Positions 1 to 9,432 of a stretch of DNA of 53,086 bases are shown piece after piece (position 1 is the first letter of the stretch; each line of letters starts with the position of its first letter). Location of the stretch: positions 6,615 through 59,700 of the forward strand of contig JALWJX010000044.1 in NCBI GenBank assembly GCA_026996895.1, read 5' to 3'. This DNA comes from Candidatus Kapaibacterium sp. (GTDB taxonomy: Bacteria > Bacteroidota > Ignavibacteria > Kapaibacteriales > WFXC01). The notes beneath the pieces are model-generated. The model had not been told where the DNA came from, ran no database searches, and saw nothing but the letters and a program-made list of their open reading frames with translations. The position numbers and the translations under genes are program-made.

Positions 1-172
1 TAAATTTGTTTCCATTATTAACAGCGAACGTATGCCCAACAAACTCAGGCAGGATGGTGGAAGCTCGCGACCAGGTTTTAATCACCTTCTTCTCATTGCG
101 CTCATTGAGCTGCTGCACCTTCTTCAGCAGCTTGTAATACACATACGGTCCTTTTTTGAGCGAGCGTGCCAT
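1..172 (-). CDS. rpsS: 30S ribosomal protein S19, partial (C-terminal part beyond the window)
   Basis: Only the first 57 residues are present; the gene runs off the left edge. Reading from the ATG at 172, the protein begins [11 protein letters not shown], the conserved S19 opening, and continues with the KTWSRAST block and the NNG motif. S19 sits in the head of the 30S subunit and works with S13. It lies 27 nt downstream of rplB, its usual place in the S10 operon. The product is certain; only the end is unknown. Confidence 0.95.
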   Translation of the reverse strand, partial: MARSLKKGPYVYYKLLKKVQQLNERNEKKVIKTWSRASTILPEFVGHTFAVNNGNKF

Positions 173-199
173 ACCGCTCCTTTAGCTTTTCCGTTCAAC

Positions 200-1045
200 T
201 TACTTCTTTTTCTTTACCCGTCGGCGCAGAATAAATTTATCCGACGGTTTATTCCGCTTTCGTGTCTTCAATCCCTTGGCTAATTGCCCCCACGGAGAGC
301 GCGGATGCTGCCGCCCTCCCCCGGATTTGGAGCGACCTTCTCCACCACCATTGGGGTGATCGATCGGATTCATTGCCATTCCCCGGGTCTGGGGTCGTAC
401 CCCCAGCCACCGCATTCGTCCAGCTTTCCCGTACAAAATATTTTCGTGATCGCTGTTGCCAACTTCGCCAATGGTTGCCATACACGTATTGAGAATACGC
501 CGAATCTCACCGGACGGCAACTTCAGATGCACGTAACGCTCTTCCCGTCCCACAATCTGCGCTGAAGTACCAGCGCTTCGCGCTAATTGTCCTCCTTTAC
601 CGGGTTTGAGCTCGATGTTATGAACCACTGTTCCAACCGGAATCTTACCCAATGGCAGAGCATTTCCCACTTTGATCTCTGCGTCAGGACCTGATCGGAT
701 AACATCACCGACTTTTAAACCATCGGGCGCTAAGATATAGCGCAATTCGCCATCTTCATACTTTACCAGCGCAATACGTGCTGAACGGTTGGGATCATAT
801 TCGATCGCTTCAACCGTTGCATTCATCCCGATTTTATTGCGCTTGAAATCAATAATCCGATATCGTCGCTTATGCCGCCCCCCGCGATGCCGGGAAGTAA
901 TGCGCCCTAAGTTGTTTCGCCCTCCCGTGCTTTTCAGCGGAGTCAACAAAGATTTTTCCGGCTCCGTTTTCGTAATCTCCTCGAAGGTTGGCACGCTATA
1001 AAACCGCGTGCCTGGCGTAATGGGTTTTAACATTCGGATGCCCAT
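200..1045 (-). CDS. rplB: 50S ribosomal protein L2
   Basis: This 281-residue protein is slightly longer than most L2 proteins (about 273-277), because of a lysine-rich tail. L2 binds 23S rRNA beside the peptidyl-transferase centre and helps subunits join. The sequence opens [14 protein letters not shown], has the [13 protein letters not shown]-binding stretch near residue 55, and carries the C-terminal loop HPNGGGEGR with the conserved histidine near residue 229. The first ATG (1045) is chosen because the MGIR opening matches the family; an in-frame ATG at 1033 would cut into it. It lies 16 nt after rplW in the S10 operon. Confidence 0.97.
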   Translation of the reverse strand: MGIRMLKPITPGTRFYSVPTFEEITKTEPEKSLLTPLKSTGGRNNLGRITSRHRGGRHKRRYRIIDFKRNKIGMNATVEAIEYDPNRSARIALVKYEDGELRYILAPDGLKVGDVIRSGPDAEIKVGNALPLGKIPVGTVVHNIELKPGKGGQLARSAGTSAQIVGREERYVHLKLPSGEIRRILNTCMATIGEVGNSDHENILYGKAGRMRWLGVRPQTRGMAMNPIDHPNGGGEGRSKSGGGRQHPRSPWGQLAKGLKTRKRNKPSDKFILRRRVKKKK

Positions 1046-1061
1046 TGCTCTCTATGCCTTT

Positions 1062-1370
1062 CTATTCCTCAACTCCGACACTAAAGATGTCAATTTCATA
1101 GCCCGGCTGCAACGTCACATATGCCTTTTTCATATGCGATCGCCGTCCTTCCAGCACACCGTGACGGGTAAACATTCGACGATGTTTCCCCCGAATTCGA
1201 ACGATCCGCACTTTCTTGACTTTCACATTAAAAATATGCTCCACAGCGTGTTTAATCAACGCTTTATTTGCCCGAGGATCGACTTCAAACACATAGCACC
1301 GCTGTGTTTCCTGCAAATGTGTCGCCTTCTCTGTCAAGATGGGGCGCTTTAACACATCCCAGATTGTCAT
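1062..1370 (-). CDS. rplW: 50S ribosomal protein L23
   Basis: A 102-residue L23, of normal length. The family is recognised by the opening TIWDVLKRPILTEKA, the FEVDPRANKALIKHAVEHIFNVKV core and the basic loop that reaches into the ribosome. L23 lines the polypeptide exit tunnel and is the docking point for trigger factor and SRP. Its start overlaps the end of rplD by 4 nt (ATGA), so the two are probably translationally coupled. Confidence 0.97.
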   Translation of the reverse strand: MTIWDVLKRPILTEKATHLQETQRCYVFEVDPRANKALIKHAVEHIFNVKVKKVRIVRIRGKHRRMFTRHGVLEGRRSHMKKAYVTLQPGYEIDIFSVGVEE

Positions 1371-2005
1371 ACCAATTGCCCCTCTGCTAATTGTTCGACC
1401 AAAACCTGAATAGCGCCCTGGTGCAACAGCACCTTATGATGGCTGAGAATATCGTATGCTGACACCATAAAAGCCGGCATCGTGGTCAACTTCGGCAAAT
1501 TGCGACCTGATAACATCACATTTGGCTTCGGCTCTGGTAACAATTGCAGCGTCTTGAGCTCTCTGAGTCCCAGTGCCTCCAGCACTGCGAGCATCTGCTT
1601 TGTTTTCGGACGCTCGAAATCAAAGTCTTCGACCACGATTAAATTGTTTTCCCTGGCACGGGCAGATAGTGCGGATTTCCGAGCCAGCCGTTTCAGCTTA
1701 CGCGGCAAGTTCATTGAATAATCCCGGGGGCGTGGACCGTGAACTTTGCCACCACCTATCCACAGAGGCGAGCGGATCGAGCCAGCCCGTGCTACTCCAC
1801 GTCCTTTCTGTGGCCACGGTTTGCGCCCGCCGCCGGAAACTTCTGCCCGTGTTTTGACTTTATGTGTCCCCTGGCGACGATTATTCAAGTAGGCCCGGAC
1901 TGCCATATACATTGCATATTCGTGGGGCTCAATATTAAACACTTCATCTGGCAATTCCACCTGCCCCTTCACCTGACCATCACTGGTATAGAGATCTACC
2001 ACCAT
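1367..2005 (-). CDS. rplD: 50S ribosomal protein L4
   Basis: A 212-residue L4, of usual length (200-210). The long tunnel loop carries the conserved pattern TRAEVSGGGRKPWPQKGRGVARAG (residues about 52-76), followed by the RSPLWIGGG segment. L4 lines the exit tunnel, and in E. coli it also represses its own operon; no matching leader was recognised here. It begins 10 nt after rplC and overlaps rplW by 4 nt. Confidence 0.97.
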   Translation of the reverse strand: MVVDLYTSDGQVKGQVELPDEVFNIEPHEYAMYMAVRAYLNNRRQGTHKVKTRAEVSGGGRKPWPQKGRGVARAGSIRSPLWIGGGKVHGPRPRDYSMNLPRKLKRLARKSALSARARENNLIVVEDFDFERPKTKQMLAVLEALGLRELKTLQLLPEPKPNVMLSGRNLPKLTTMPAFMVSAYDILSHHKVLLHQGAIQVLVEQLAEGQLV

Positions 2006-2015
2006 CGTCTATCCC

Positions 2016-2642
2016 TCACTGTTCCATCTTCACAATTTCCACCAGGGAATTCGGTGCACCGGGCACACTGCCTTTGACCACCAGCAAATTTGCATCGGGG
2101 AAGATCGCAACGATTTCCAGATTCCGCACCGTCACTCTGTGTCCGCCCATCCGCCCCGCCATACGCAAACCTTTCCAGACTCGAGAAGGAAAGGACGAAG
2201 CACCAATTGATCCCGGATGCCGCTGCCGATTATGTTGCCCGTGAGTAGCACCACCAACACCAGCAAATCGATGACGCTTCACCACTCCCTGAAATCCGCG
2301 GCCCTTACTCAACCCGGAAATCTTGACCCGATCTCCAACCGCAAAATCGCTGACGGTAATAACATCACCAACCTGATAGTCTCCTGCGACGTTGCGGAAC
2401 TCTCGCAAATATCGAGTGGGTTCCACACCGGCTTTCGCAAAATGCCCTTGCAAGGGTTTATTCAACTTGCGGCGCGGCATTTTTCCCCATCCAATCTGGA
2501 GCGCTTCATAACCATCCCGCTCCCTGGTCCGCCGCATGACGACCGGGCACGGACCGGCCTCAATGACCGTACAACCAACATATTCGCCGGTTGGTAGGTA
2601 CAGACTGGTCATCCCCACTTTCTTGCCTAACAACACGCTCAT
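2016..2642 (-). CDS. rplC: 50S ribosomal protein L3
   Basis: L3 folds close to the peptidyl-transferase centre and is an early assembly protein of the 50S subunit. The protein begins MSVLLGKKVGMTSLY, the standard opening, and contains the GRGFQGVVKRH and THGQHNRQRHPGSIGASSFPSRVWKG blocks that mark the family. The ATG at 2642 gives 208 residues. A GTG at 2654, which overlaps the rpsJ stop (GTGA), would add four residues; neither start has a strong Shine-Dalgarno sequence, so the choice rests on similarity. Confidence 0.95.
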   Translation of the reverse strand: MSVLLGKKVGMTSLYLPTGEYVGCTVIEAGPCPVVMRRTRERDGYEALQIGWGKMPRRKLNKPLQGHFAKAGVEPTRYLREFRNVAGDYQVGDVITVSDFAVGDRVKISGLSKGRGFQGVVKRHRFAGVGGATHGQHNRQRHPGSIGASSFPSRVWKGLRMAGRMGGHRVTVRNLEIVAIFPDANLLVVKGSVPGAPNSLVEIVKMEQ

Positions 2643-2650
2643 TTTCAAAC

Positions 2651-2962
2651 TCACACTTTAATTTCAACATCGACCCCGGCGGGCAATTCCAGCCGCATCA
2701 ATGAATCAACCGTCTTCGGCGTCGCGTTGTAAATGTCAATCAACCGCTTGTGAATTCGGATTTCAAAATGTTCCATTGACGTCTTATTAACGTGCGGCGA
2801 TCGCAGCACGGTAAAAACGCTCCGCCGCGTCGGTAATGGAATCGGACCGGCAACGACAGCCCCCGTTGCCTGAACCGTTTTGACAATTCGCTCCGCCGAC
2901 TTATCCACCAGATTGTGATCGTAGGACTTCAACTTAATCCGAATTTTCTGTGTTGCCGCCAC
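2651..2962 (-). CDS. rpsJ: 30S ribosomal protein S10
   Basis: This is the first gene of the S10 operon here. S10 is part of the 30S head and, as NusE, also of transcription antitermination complexes. From the GTG at 2962 the product is 103 residues, the family length, and opens [21 protein letters not shown] purine-rich GAGAAGAGAG lies just upstream. The reading frame stays open back to an ATG at 3013, but that extension would start inside the tuf terminator and adds 17 residues not found in S10, so it is rejected. Confidence 0.96.
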   Translation of the reverse strand: MAATQKIRIKLKSYDHNLVDKSAERIVKTVQATGAVVAGPIPLPTRRSVFTVLRSPHVNKTSMEHFEIRIHKRLIDIYNATPKTVDSLMRLELPAGVDVEIKV

Positions 2963-2977
2963 CGCTCTCTTCTCACT

Positions 2978-2987
2978 TTTGTGAAAC
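2978..2987 (-). promoter_or_regulatory. GTTTCACAAA leader element before rpsJ
   Basis: On the minus strand this reads GTTTCACAAA. Its near edge is 16 nt from the rpsJ GTG, with the Shine-Dalgarno region in between. It lies 5 nt past the T-run of the tuf terminator, so little room is left for an ordinary promoter. Function unknown; see the finding on this recurring element. Confidence 0.5.
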
Positions 2988-2991
2988 AAAC

Positions 2992-3022
2992 AAAAAGGGG
3001 ATGCCAGCAGCACCCCCTTTTT
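2992..3022 (-). terminator. Intrinsic terminator between tuf and rpsJ
   Basis: A 9-bp perfect stem (AAAAAGGGG at 2992-3000, CCCCTTTTT at 3014-3022) has an inner TGC/GCA pairing. On the minus strand it ends in a T-rich run, as expected for an intrinsic terminator of the str operon after tuf (stop at 3036). Because A and T runs flank both sides it could work in both directions. Some read-through into the S10 operon is likely, since rpsJ starts only 30 nt further on. Confidence 0.85.
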
Positions 3023-3035
3023 ATCGTTCTGCTGA

Positions 3036-4244
3036 TTATTCGATAATCTTCGTTACAACGCCTGCACCAACGGTTCGGCCACCTTCCCGGATAGCGAATC
3101 GCAATCCTTCTTCCATTGCTACCGGTGAAATCAGCTCAATTTCCAGATCATCCACATTATCGCCTGGCATCACCATCTCAACACCCGGCGGCAACTGCAC
3201 CACACCCGTGACGTCCGTCGTACGGAAGTAGAATTGCGGACGATAGCCGGAGAAAAAGGGCGTATGGCGACCCCCTTCTTCTTTGGTCAGCACGTACACC
3301 TGTGCCTTAAACTTATGGTGAGGCGTAATGCTGCCGGGTTTGGCAATGACCATTCCGCGCTCAACTTCATCCTTGGCAATACCCCGCAGCAACAATCCCA
3401 CATTATCACCAGCTTGCCCTTCATCCAGCAACTTTCGGAACATTTCAATTCCTGTTACCACCGTCTTCTTTTGCATTCCAAAACCAACGATCTCCACCTC
3501 ATCATTCAGCCGGATAACGCCACGCTCGATCCGCCCTGTCGCAACCGTTCCGCGACCGGTAATGCTGAACACGTCTTCAACAGGCATCAAGAATGGCTTA
3601 TCAATATCACGCTGTGGCGTTGGGATGTATTCATCAATCGCATCCAGCAGTTCCCAGATCGGCTGAAATCGGGGATCATCGGCTGTGGTGTTCGGATCCA
3701 GTGCCGCTTCCAGTGCCTGGAGTGCTGATCCTCGAATGACCGGGGCATCATCCCCAGGAAACTCGTACTTATTCAGCAATTCCCGAACTTCCAGTTCCAC
3801 CAGATCGATCAGCTCAGGATCTGCAATATCCACCTTGTTTAAGAACACAACGATATAGGGTACACCAACCTGACGTGCTAACAAGATATGCTCCCGCGTC
3901 TGCGGCATTGGACCATCCGTGGCAGCAACCACCAGAATTGCCCCATCCATTTGTGCTGCACCAGTGATCATATTCTTGACGTAATCTGCGTGACCGGGAC
4001 AATCGACGTGCGCATAGTGCCGCTTGTCAGTCTGGTACTCCACGTGTGCCGTTGCAATGGTGATTCCCCGCGCTTTTTCCTCCGGTGCCTTATCGATAGC
4101 ATCGAATGGTGTAAACTCCGCCAACCCTTTCTTTGCTAACGCACCAGTAATAGCAGCAGTCAACGTCGTTTTCCCGTGGTCAACGTGACCGATGGTTCCA
4201 ATGTTCACGTGCGGTTTGGTTCGCTCGAACTTTTCCTTTGCCAT
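3036..4244 (-). CDS. tuf: Translation elongation factor Tu
   Basis: EF-Tu brings aminoacyl-tRNA to the ribosome at the cost of GTP. The protein has 402 residues, a little longer than the usual 394-396; the extra length lies in the G-domain around residues 180-195 (near [13 protein letters not shown]). GTPase motifs are intact: GHVDHGKT at 19-26, DCPGH near 81, NKVD near 136 and GSAL near 173. Domains 2 and 3 follow, ending [11 protein letters not shown]. An AAAGGAG Shine-Dalgarno precedes the ATG. It is the last gene of the str operon, 52 nt after fusA. Confidence 0.98.
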   Translation of the reverse strand: MAKEKFERTKPHVNIGTIGHVDHGKTTLTAAITGALAKKGLAEFTPFDAIDKAPEEKARGITIATAHVEYQTDKRHYAHVDCPGHADYVKNMITGAAQMDGAILVVAATDGPMPQTREHILLARQVGVPYIVVFLNKVDIADPELIDLVELEVRELLNKYEFPGDDAPVIRGSALQALEAALDPNTTADDPRFQPIWELLDAIDEYIPTPQRDIDKPFLMPVEDVFSITGRGTVATGRIERGVIRLNDEVEIVGFGMQKKTVVTGIEMFRKLLDEGQAGDNVGLLLRGIAKDEVERGMVIAKPGSITPHHKFKAQVYVLTKEEGGRHTPFFSGYRPQFYFRTTDVTGVVQLPPGVEMVMPGDNVDDLEIELISPVAMEEGLRFAIREGGRTVGAGVVTKIIE

Positions 4245-4257
4245 TGTTCAACTCCTT

Positions 4258-4267
4258 TTAATGAAAC
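4258..4267 (-). promoter_or_regulatory. GTTTCATTAA leader element before tuf
   Basis: Reads GTTTCATTAA on the minus strand, ending 14 nt before the tuf ATG and just upstream of its AAAGGAG. It lies in the 52-nt fusA-tuf gap, inside an operon, which argues against a role only in starting transcription. Confidence 0.5.
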
Positions 4268-4296
4268 TTGTTTATCACGACTGAGATCAAAAAAAT

Positions 4297-6360
4297 TTAT
4301 ACCAAAATTGCTTTTGCAACTTCTGCTGGCACTTCTTCGTAATGTGAAAACTTCATTGTGTATACCGCTCGTCCTTGGGTAATCGACCGCAACCGCGTCA
4401 CATAGCCAAACATTTCTGACAATGGAACCTTCGCAACAATCACCTGTGCATTCCCCCGTGGCTCGATTTTTTCAATCTTCCCCCGTCGAGCATTGAGATC
4501 GCCAATCACTTCACCCATATATTCTTCCGGCGTAATTACTTCCACCTCCATAATGGGCTCCAGCAACACCGGATCTGCTTTTTTTGCCGCCTCCTGAAAT
4601 GCCATAGAAGCAGCAATTTTGAAAGCCAGTTCCGAAGAGTCGACCGGGTGGAACGATCCATCAAAGAGTTTTACTTTAATATCGACCATTGGATAGCCAC
4701 CCAGAGGACCGGTCTGCATCGCTTCCCGAATCCCCTGCTCCACCGCAGGAATATACTCGCGAGGGATCACACCACCAACAATGGCATTTTCAAACTCAAA
4801 CCCCGAACCTTTGGGCAATGGCGACACCTCAATCCACACATGCCCATACTGCCCGCGCCCACCAGTCTGCCGAATGAACTTCCCTTCCTGCGTCACCGTC
4901 TTCCGAATCGTCTCCCGATAAGCAACCTGCGGCTTCCCGGTATTGACTTCGACGCCAAACTCTCGCTTGAGCCGGTCAATCATAATTTCCAGATGCAGTT
5001 CGCCAACCCCACTAATAATGGTTTGTCCTGTTTCTTCATCGATCCGATAATGGAACGTGGGATCTTCATCTGCCAGCTTTTGCAATGCCTGCCCCAACTT
5101 CTCCTGATCGGCGCGAGTCTTGGGCTCAATGGCTAACTCAATCACCGGCTCTGCAAAAGCAATTTTTTCCAGAATAATCGGATGATTCGGATCGCTCAGC
5201 GTATCTCCTGTCTTGGTGTTCTTCAATCCTACAATCCCCACGATCGCACCGGTATAGGCATCAGGGATTTCTTCTCGACGGTCGGCGTGGATCCGGAGAA
5301 TTCGAGCAATTCGTTCTTTCTTCCCTGTTGTGGTATTCAGCACATAACTGCCGCTTTCCAGCCGTCCTGAGTAAATCCGGATGTAGGTCAGGCGTCCGAC
5401 ATACTGATCCGTAATAACCTTAAATGCGAGTGCGCAGAATGGTTCATCGTCAGAGGGTTTGCGGCTGACAATATTTCCTTCTAAATCCTCGCCGGTAATT
5501 TCGCCAATATCGATGGGAGAAGGCAGATACCACACAATGCCATCCAGCAACTGCTGAATTCCCTTATTCTTGAAAGCAGAACCACAGAACACTGGCGTGA
5601 TTTGATTTGCAATGGTTCCTTTGCGCAATGCCCGCCGAATTTCCTCCTCGGTCAGTTCCTCGCCATCCAGATATTTCATCAGCAACTCTTCGTCCAGCTC
5701 CGCTGCATGCTCCACCAACTGATGGCGCCAATGTTCTGCCGCTTCCTGATACTCTGCAGGAATCTCCTGTTCAAAAAACCGCAATCCCTGCGTTTCCTCA
5801 TCATACGTGATCAGCTTCCGGGTGATCAGATCAATAACGCCCTGGAACTGATCTTCCTTCCCATACGGAATCTGCACAGGAACGGGTTTTGCGCCCAATC
5901 GTTCTTTCATCATTTCCAGCACATTAAAGAAGTCGGCGCCGACCCGATCCATTTTATTGACAAAAGCAATCCGCGGGACATTGTATTCATCCGCCTGCCG
6001 CCACACGGTTTCAGATTGTGGCTCCACCCCTTCGACGGCGGAAAACAGTGCTACGGCACCGTCCAACACCCGTAAAGACCGTTGTACTTCCGCTGTAAAA
6101 TCGACGTGTCCTGGCGTGTCGATGATATTGATCTGATGATCCTTCCATTCGCACGTCGTCGCTGCAGAAGTAATTGTAATTCCCCGTTCTCGCTCCTGCT
6201 CCATATAATCCATCACCGCCGTTCCAGAGTCGACCTCCCCAATGCGATGCACGACTCCGGTATAAAACAGAATCCGCTCTGTTGTTGTGGTCTTTCCGGC
6301 GTCAATATGCGCCATAATCCCAATATTTCGGACCCGTTCTAAAGGAAACGCTCTACTCAT
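4297..6360 (-). CDS. fusA: Translation elongation factor G
   Basis: EF-G is the GTPase that drives translocation of tRNA and mRNA on the ribosome and, with RRF, recycles ribosomes. The 687-residue length is normal (about 690). GTP-binding motifs are intact: [12 protein letters not shown] at 17-28, DTPGHVDF near 84 and NKMD near 138. Domain IV carries the [13 protein letters not shown] loop, and domain V ends [12 protein letters not shown]. It follows rpsG by 74 nt and precedes tuf in the classic str order. Confidence 0.98.
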   Translation of the reverse strand: MSRAFPLERVRNIGIMAHIDAGKTTTTERILFYTGVVHRIGEVDSGTAVMDYMEQERERGITITSAATTCEWKDHQINIIDTPGHVDFTAEVQRSLRVLDGAVALFSAVEGVEPQSETVWRQADEYNVPRIAFVNKMDRVGADFFNVLEMMKERLGAKPVPVQIPYGKEDQFQGVIDLITRKLITYDEETQGLRFFEQEIPAEYQEAAEHWRHQLVEHAAELDEELLMKYLDGEELTEEEIRRALRKGTIANQITPVFCGSAFKNKGIQQLLDGIVWYLPSPIDIGEITGEDLEGNIVSRKPSDDEPFCALAFKVITDQYVGRLTYIRIYSGRLESGSYVLNTTTGKKERIARILRIHADRREEIPDAYTGAIVGIVGLKNTKTGDTLSDPNHPIILEKIAFAEPVIELAIEPKTRADQEKLGQALQKLADEDPTFHYRIDEETGQTIISGVGELHLEIMIDRLKREFGVEVNTGKPQVAYRETIRKTVTQEGKFIRQTGGRGQYGHVWIEVSPLPKGSGFEFENAIVGGVIPREYIPAVEQGIREAMQTGPLGGYPMVDIKVKLFDGSFHPVDSSELAFKIAASMAFQEAAKKADPVLLEPIMEVEVITPEEYMGEVIGDLNARRGKIEKIEPRGNAQVIVAKVPLSEMFGYVTRLRSITQGRAVYTMKFSHYEEVPAEVAKAILV

Positions 6361-6434
6361 AGTCGCTAACCCTTATTCTCTGATTTTTGTTCAACATCTT
6401 TTTAGCACTTATCCGCATCTACCTTTTACAGCAA

Positions 6435-6902
6435 TTACCATCGGAAATGAGCAAATGCCCGATTTGCTTCCGCCATTCGATGCGTATCATCCCGCTTTTT
6501 CACCGCTGCGCCCTCACCTTTTGCTGCATCCATTAGTTCTGCTGCTAATTTCTCCGCCATACTTTTGCCCCGCCGATTGCGTGCCGCCAGTTTGATCCAT
6601 CGAATTGCCAGGGCAATGCGCCGATCCTGCGGTACCTCCATCGGTACCTGATACGTTGCCCCTCCAATACGACGCGGGCGCACTTCCACCAGCGGCGCCA
6701 CATTCTCGATGGCTTTATGAAAAATTTTCAGCTCATCTTCTTTGGTTTTTTGCTTGATGATTTCCAGCGCCTTGTACATTATCTTTCGCGCAACGGTCTT
6801 TTTACCACCTCGCATAATGTTATTGATAAAGCGTTCTACCGTGACATCCTGATAAACCGGATCCGGTTTACGCTCTCGTTTTTCAGCTCGCCGACGTCGC
6901 AT
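6435..6902 (-). CDS. rpsG: 30S ribosomal protein S7
   Basis: S7 nucleates assembly of the 30S head and contacts tRNA at the E site. The 155-residue protein opens [19 protein letters not shown], contains the [21 protein letters not shown] and [11 protein letters not shown] blocks, and ends with the [18 protein letters not shown] tail. It lies 15 nt after rpsL. In E. coli S7 represses the str operon by binding between rpsL and rpsG; the short gap here leaves little room for the same structure. Confidence 0.97.
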   Translation of the reverse strand: MRRRRAEKRERKPDPVYQDVTVERFINNIMRGGKKTVARKIMYKALEIIKQKTKEDELKIFHKAIENVAPLVEVRPRRIGGATYQVPMEVPQDRRIALAIRWIKLAARNRRGKSMAEKLAAELMDAAKGEGAAVKKRDDTHRMAEANRAFAHFRW

Positions 6903-6917
6903 GCTTCCCTACACCAT

Positions 6918-7292
6918 TTATTTCTTTGGTCGTTTCGTTCCGTACTTTGAGCGCCCCTGCCGACGCCCTTCCACGCCCTGGGCATCCAGCGCTCCTCGAA
7001 TAATGTGATACCGAACGCCCGGCAGATCTTTCACCCGTCCACCCCGGACTAAAACAATGGAGTGTTCCTGTAAATTGTGTCCCTCGCCCGGAATATACGC
7101 CGTTACTTCAATACCATTGGTCAAACGTACCCGGGCAACTTTCCGCATAGCAGAATTCGGCTTTTTGGGAGTCGTTGTATAGACCCGAACGCAAACGCCT
7201 CGCCGTTGTGGACATCCCTGCAAAGCCGGCGATTTGCTCTTGTACCGGACTTTCTGCCGCCCTTTCCGTATCAACTGGTTAATTGTTGGCAC
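6918..7292 (-). CDS. rpsL: 30S ribosomal protein S12
   Basis: S12 lies in the decoding centre and governs accuracy. The protein has 124 residues, opens [12 protein letters not shown] and has the [15 protein letters not shown] and [14 protein letters not shown] blocks. The lysines altered in streptomycin-resistant mutants of other bacteria are both lysine here, the sensitive form. The start is GTG at 7292, preceded by AGAGATTAAA. It is the first gene of the str operon and has a good promoter about 40 nt upstream. Confidence 0.97.
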   Translation of the reverse strand: MPTINQLIRKGRQKVRYKSKSPALQGCPQRRGVCVRVYTTTPKKPNSAMRKVARVRLTNGIEVTAYIPGEGHNLQEHSIVLVRGGRVKDLPGVRYHIIRGALDAQGVEGRRQGRSKYGTKRPKK

Positions 7293-7306
7293 TTTAATCT
7301 CTGCTT

Positions 7307-7316
7307 TTTATGACAC
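7307..7316 (-). promoter_or_regulatory. GTGTCATAAA leader element before rpsL
   Basis: Reads GTGTCATAAA on the minus strand, one base off the GTTTCAYWAA pattern, and ends 15 nt before the rpsL GTG. It lies between the predicted transcription start and the start codon. Confidence 0.4.
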
Positions 7317-7338
7317 TTTTCCACTTTTAAAAAGTCTT

Positions 7339-7369
7339 CTAAATTACGAAATTTTACGCTTATAACCAA
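7339..7369 (-). promoter_or_regulatory. Predicted str operon promoter (TTG-N20-TAATTTAG)
   Basis: On the minus strand a TTG (7367-7369) is followed after 20 bases by TAATTTAG (7339-7346), one mismatch from the Bacteroidota -7 box TAnnTTTG. The predicted start of transcription gives a leader of roughly 40 nt before rpsL. Confidence 0.55.
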
Positions 7370-7416
7370 ACTCCATACTGCTCTGGCTACCAGGCTTTAC
7401 TGAAAAAAGCACGAAA

Positions 7417-7439
7417 AAAAGCGCCTTATCAGCGCTTTT
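7417..7439. repeat. Short A/T-flanked hairpin, possible terminator
   Basis: AAAAGCGC (7417-7424) pairs with GCGCTTTT (7432-7439) around a 7-nt loop. The A and T runs could make it a weak terminator in either direction. It lies in the 322-nt gap between the symporter gene and rpsL, upstream of the str promoter. Confidence 0.45.
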
Positions 7440-7446
7440 CCTCCAC

Positions 7447-7487
7447 CAGACAGCTACTTTCCTGATCAACTCGGGGGTAGCTGTCTG
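7447..7487. repeat. 11-bp perfect inverted repeat with 19-nt loop
   Basis: CAGACAGCTAC (7447-7457) is exactly repeated in inverted form as GTAGCTGTCTG (7477-7487). No T-run follows on either strand, so a simple terminator is unlikely. It lies next to the 7417-7439 hairpin and outside any gene. Role unknown. Confidence 0.5.
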
Positions 7488-7545
7488 TTTCCGCAGGCGC
7501 TATAACGAGCAGATCGCTGAAAAATTGGATAACGAAACCCGGAAC

Positions 7546-7580
7546 AAAAAAGGCTTCTCAAGAACCTGTCTTGAGAAGCC
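7546..7580 (-). terminator. Intrinsic terminator of the symporter operon
   Basis: A 12-bp perfect stem (GGCTTCTCAAGA at 7552-7563, TCTTGAGAAGCC at 7569-7580) has a 5-nt loop and is followed on the minus strand by six T (7546-7551). It lies 35 nt past the stop of the symporter gene. Confidence 0.93.
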
Positions 7581-7614
7581 CTTGTAATGGAGACTCTGGA
7601 GAATCGCAGAAAGA

Positions 7615-9393
7615 TCAATGCGCAGCCGGTGGCGCTCCGGCACCCCGAGGAATGCGGACATGGTCGACAATTTCCTGCACTTCCGGTGGCGGAGGCGGAG
7701 TCATTCGTGAAACCACATACGCAACAACAAAGCTCAGCAACATCCCGATTGTTCCAATGCCCTCTGGGGAAATTCCAAACCACCAGTGATCGGGATTATT
7801 GGCTGCGGGATTCACAAACTTGAAGTAGATGATATACGCAGCCGTAAAGATAATTCCTACCAACATTCCCGCAATAGCACCTTCTTTGTTCATCCGTCGC
7901 GAGAACACCCCCATAATAATGATGGGGAAGAAGCTGGAAGCCGCCAATCCGAAAGCAAAAGCCACCACCTGGGCAACGAATGCTGGCGGATTGATACCGA
8001 AGTATCCAGCAACCATTACAGCAAACGCTGCGGCGATCCGTGCATACAACAGCTCTTCTTTCTCTGTCGTCTGTGGTCGAAAGACTCGTTTGATCAGGTC
8101 GTGTGAAATCGCTGTTGAGATCACCAACAACAACCCTGCTGCGGTCGACAACGCTGCTGCTAAGCCACCAGCAGCTACCAAACCTACAACCCAGGCGGGT
8201 AAATTTGCAATTTCAGGATTTGCCAATACAATGATATCACGGTCCACATAGAGTTCATTCTCAGAATCTGTTGGCTGATTCGCCACCACGCGCTGCCCGT
8301 ACTTGCCTACCTGGTCGGTGAACTGAGGTTTACCTACAAACGCCTTTCCTGGTCGGAACTGAATAATTCCATCATCATTCTTATCAACCCACGCAATCAA
8401 TCCTGAATGCTCCCAGGTCTTAAACCATTGAGGCACTTCCTGATATGGTTTATCATTCACCGTCAGGATCAGATTCGTTCGGGCAAATGCTGCCACTGCC
8501 GGAGCCGTTGTATAGAGCAATCCAATAAAGACCAGCGCCCACCCAGCAGACAAGCGGGCATCCCGCACTTTCGGCACCGTGTAGAAACGGATAATCACGT
8601 GCGGCAATCCCGCCGTACCAACCATCAAGGAAAATGTAATGGCGAACACATCAATCATTGACTTGATTCCACTGGTATATGGTGCAAATCCCAACTCTTT
8701 ATGCAATTGATCCAGCTTATCCAGCAAATAAACCCCTGGTTCATTGGCTAACGTATCTCCGAATGCTAATTGGGGAATGGGATTTCCAGTCATCAAAATA
8801 GCGATAAAGATCGCCGGCATCAAGTAAGCAATAATCAGCACACAATATTGCGCCACCTGAGTATAGGTAATCCCCTTCATTCCCCCAAGAACAGCATAGA
8901 TAAAGACAATAGCCATTCCAATGATCACCCCCAGATTCACATCGACCTCCAGAAAGCGGGCAAAGACAATTCCAACTCCTCGCATTTGCCCAGCTACGTA
9001 GGTCAAGGAAACAAAGATAGCACAGATCACTGCCACAACTCGTGCTGCCTGAGAATAGTAGCGGTCTCCCACAAAGTCCGGGACAGTGAATTTACCAAAC
9101 TTCCGCAGATATGGTGCTAAAAGTAAAGCCAGCAACACATAACCCCCGGTCCATCCCATCAAATAGACTGCACCATCCCGTCCGATAAACGAAATCAATC
9201 CCGCCATTGAAATAAACGAAGCAGCCGACATCCAATCTGCCGCTGTTGCCATTCCGTTTGCCACGGGGGGGACACGAGTTCCAGCAACGTAGAACTCTTT
9301 CGTACTGGCTGCTTTCGACCAAATAGCTATTCCAATGTACAGAGCAAAGCTCAACCCAACAATTATCAATGTCCATAACTGTACCGATTCCAT
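7615..9393 (-). CDS. Sodium:solute symporter large subunit (SSS family, DUF4212-partnered type)
   Basis: A 592-residue inner-membrane transporter of the sodium:solute symporter family, most like the group that travels with a small DUF4212 subunit and is related to acetate/monocarboxylate permeases. It has about 13 hydrophobic segments, with the family stretch GMATAADWMSAASFISMAG (47-65) and GGLAAALSTAAGLLL in the second half. A large loop (about 305-395) contains DKNDDGIIQF (337-346), an EF-hand-like calcium-binding pattern. The C-terminus is proline-rich and cytoplasmic. An AAGGGGA Shine-Dalgarno precedes the ATG. The small subunit lies 39 nt upstream. The substrate cannot be read from the sequence; acetate, lactate or propionate are family-based guesses. 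Confidence 0.88.
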   Translation of the reverse strand: MESVQLWTLIIVGLSFALYIGIAIWSKAASTKEFYVAGTRVPPVANGMATAADWMSAASFISMAGLISFIGRDGAVYLMGWTGGYVLLALLLAPYLRKFGKFTVPDFVGDRYYSQAARVVAVICAIFVSLTYVAGQMRGVGIVFARFLEVDVNLGVIIGMAIVFIYAVLGGMKGITYTQVAQYCVLIIAYLMPAIFIAILMTGNPIPQLAFGDTLANEPGVYLLDKLDQLHKELGFAPYTSGIKSMIDVFAITFSLMVGTAGLPHVIIRFYTVPKVRDARLSAGWALVFIGLLYTTAPAVAAFARTNLILTVNDKPYQEVPQWFKTWEHSGLIAWVDKNDDGIIQFRPGKAFVGKPQFTDQVGKYGQRVVANQPTDSENELYVDRDIIVLANPEIANLPAWVVGLVAAGGLAAALSTAAGLLLVISTAISHDLIKRVFRPQTTEKEELLYARIAAAFAVMVAGYFGINPPAFVAQVVAFAFGLAASSFFPIIIMGVFSRRMNKEGAIAGMLVGIIFTAAYIIYFKFVNPAANNPDHWWFGISPEGIGTIGMLLSFVVAYVVSRMTPPPPPEVQEIVDHVRIPRGAGAPPAAH

Positions 9394-9408
9394 CTATGTT
9401 CCCCTTGT

Positions 9409-9418
9409 TTAGTGAAAC
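9409..9418 (-). promoter_or_regulatory. GTTTCACTAA leader element before the symporter gene
   Basis: Reads GTTTCACTAA on the minus strand, ending 16 nt before the ATG. It lies in the 39-nt gap between two co-transcribed genes. Confidence 0.5.
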
Positions 9419-9432
9419 ATTCTCTTGTGTTG

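Noticed and set aside
2963-3013. N-terminal extension of rpsJ from the ATG at 3013
   Set aside because: It would start within the tuf terminator hairpin and add 17 residues with no similarity to S10; the GTG at 2962 gives the family length and has a purine-rich leader.
7552-7580. Symporter terminator stem as a third copy of the GAGAAGCTTCTC palindrome
   Set aside because: It contains TTGAGAAG and CTTCTCAA, but the arms are in reverse order around a loop and followed by a T-run. It is an ordinary terminator.
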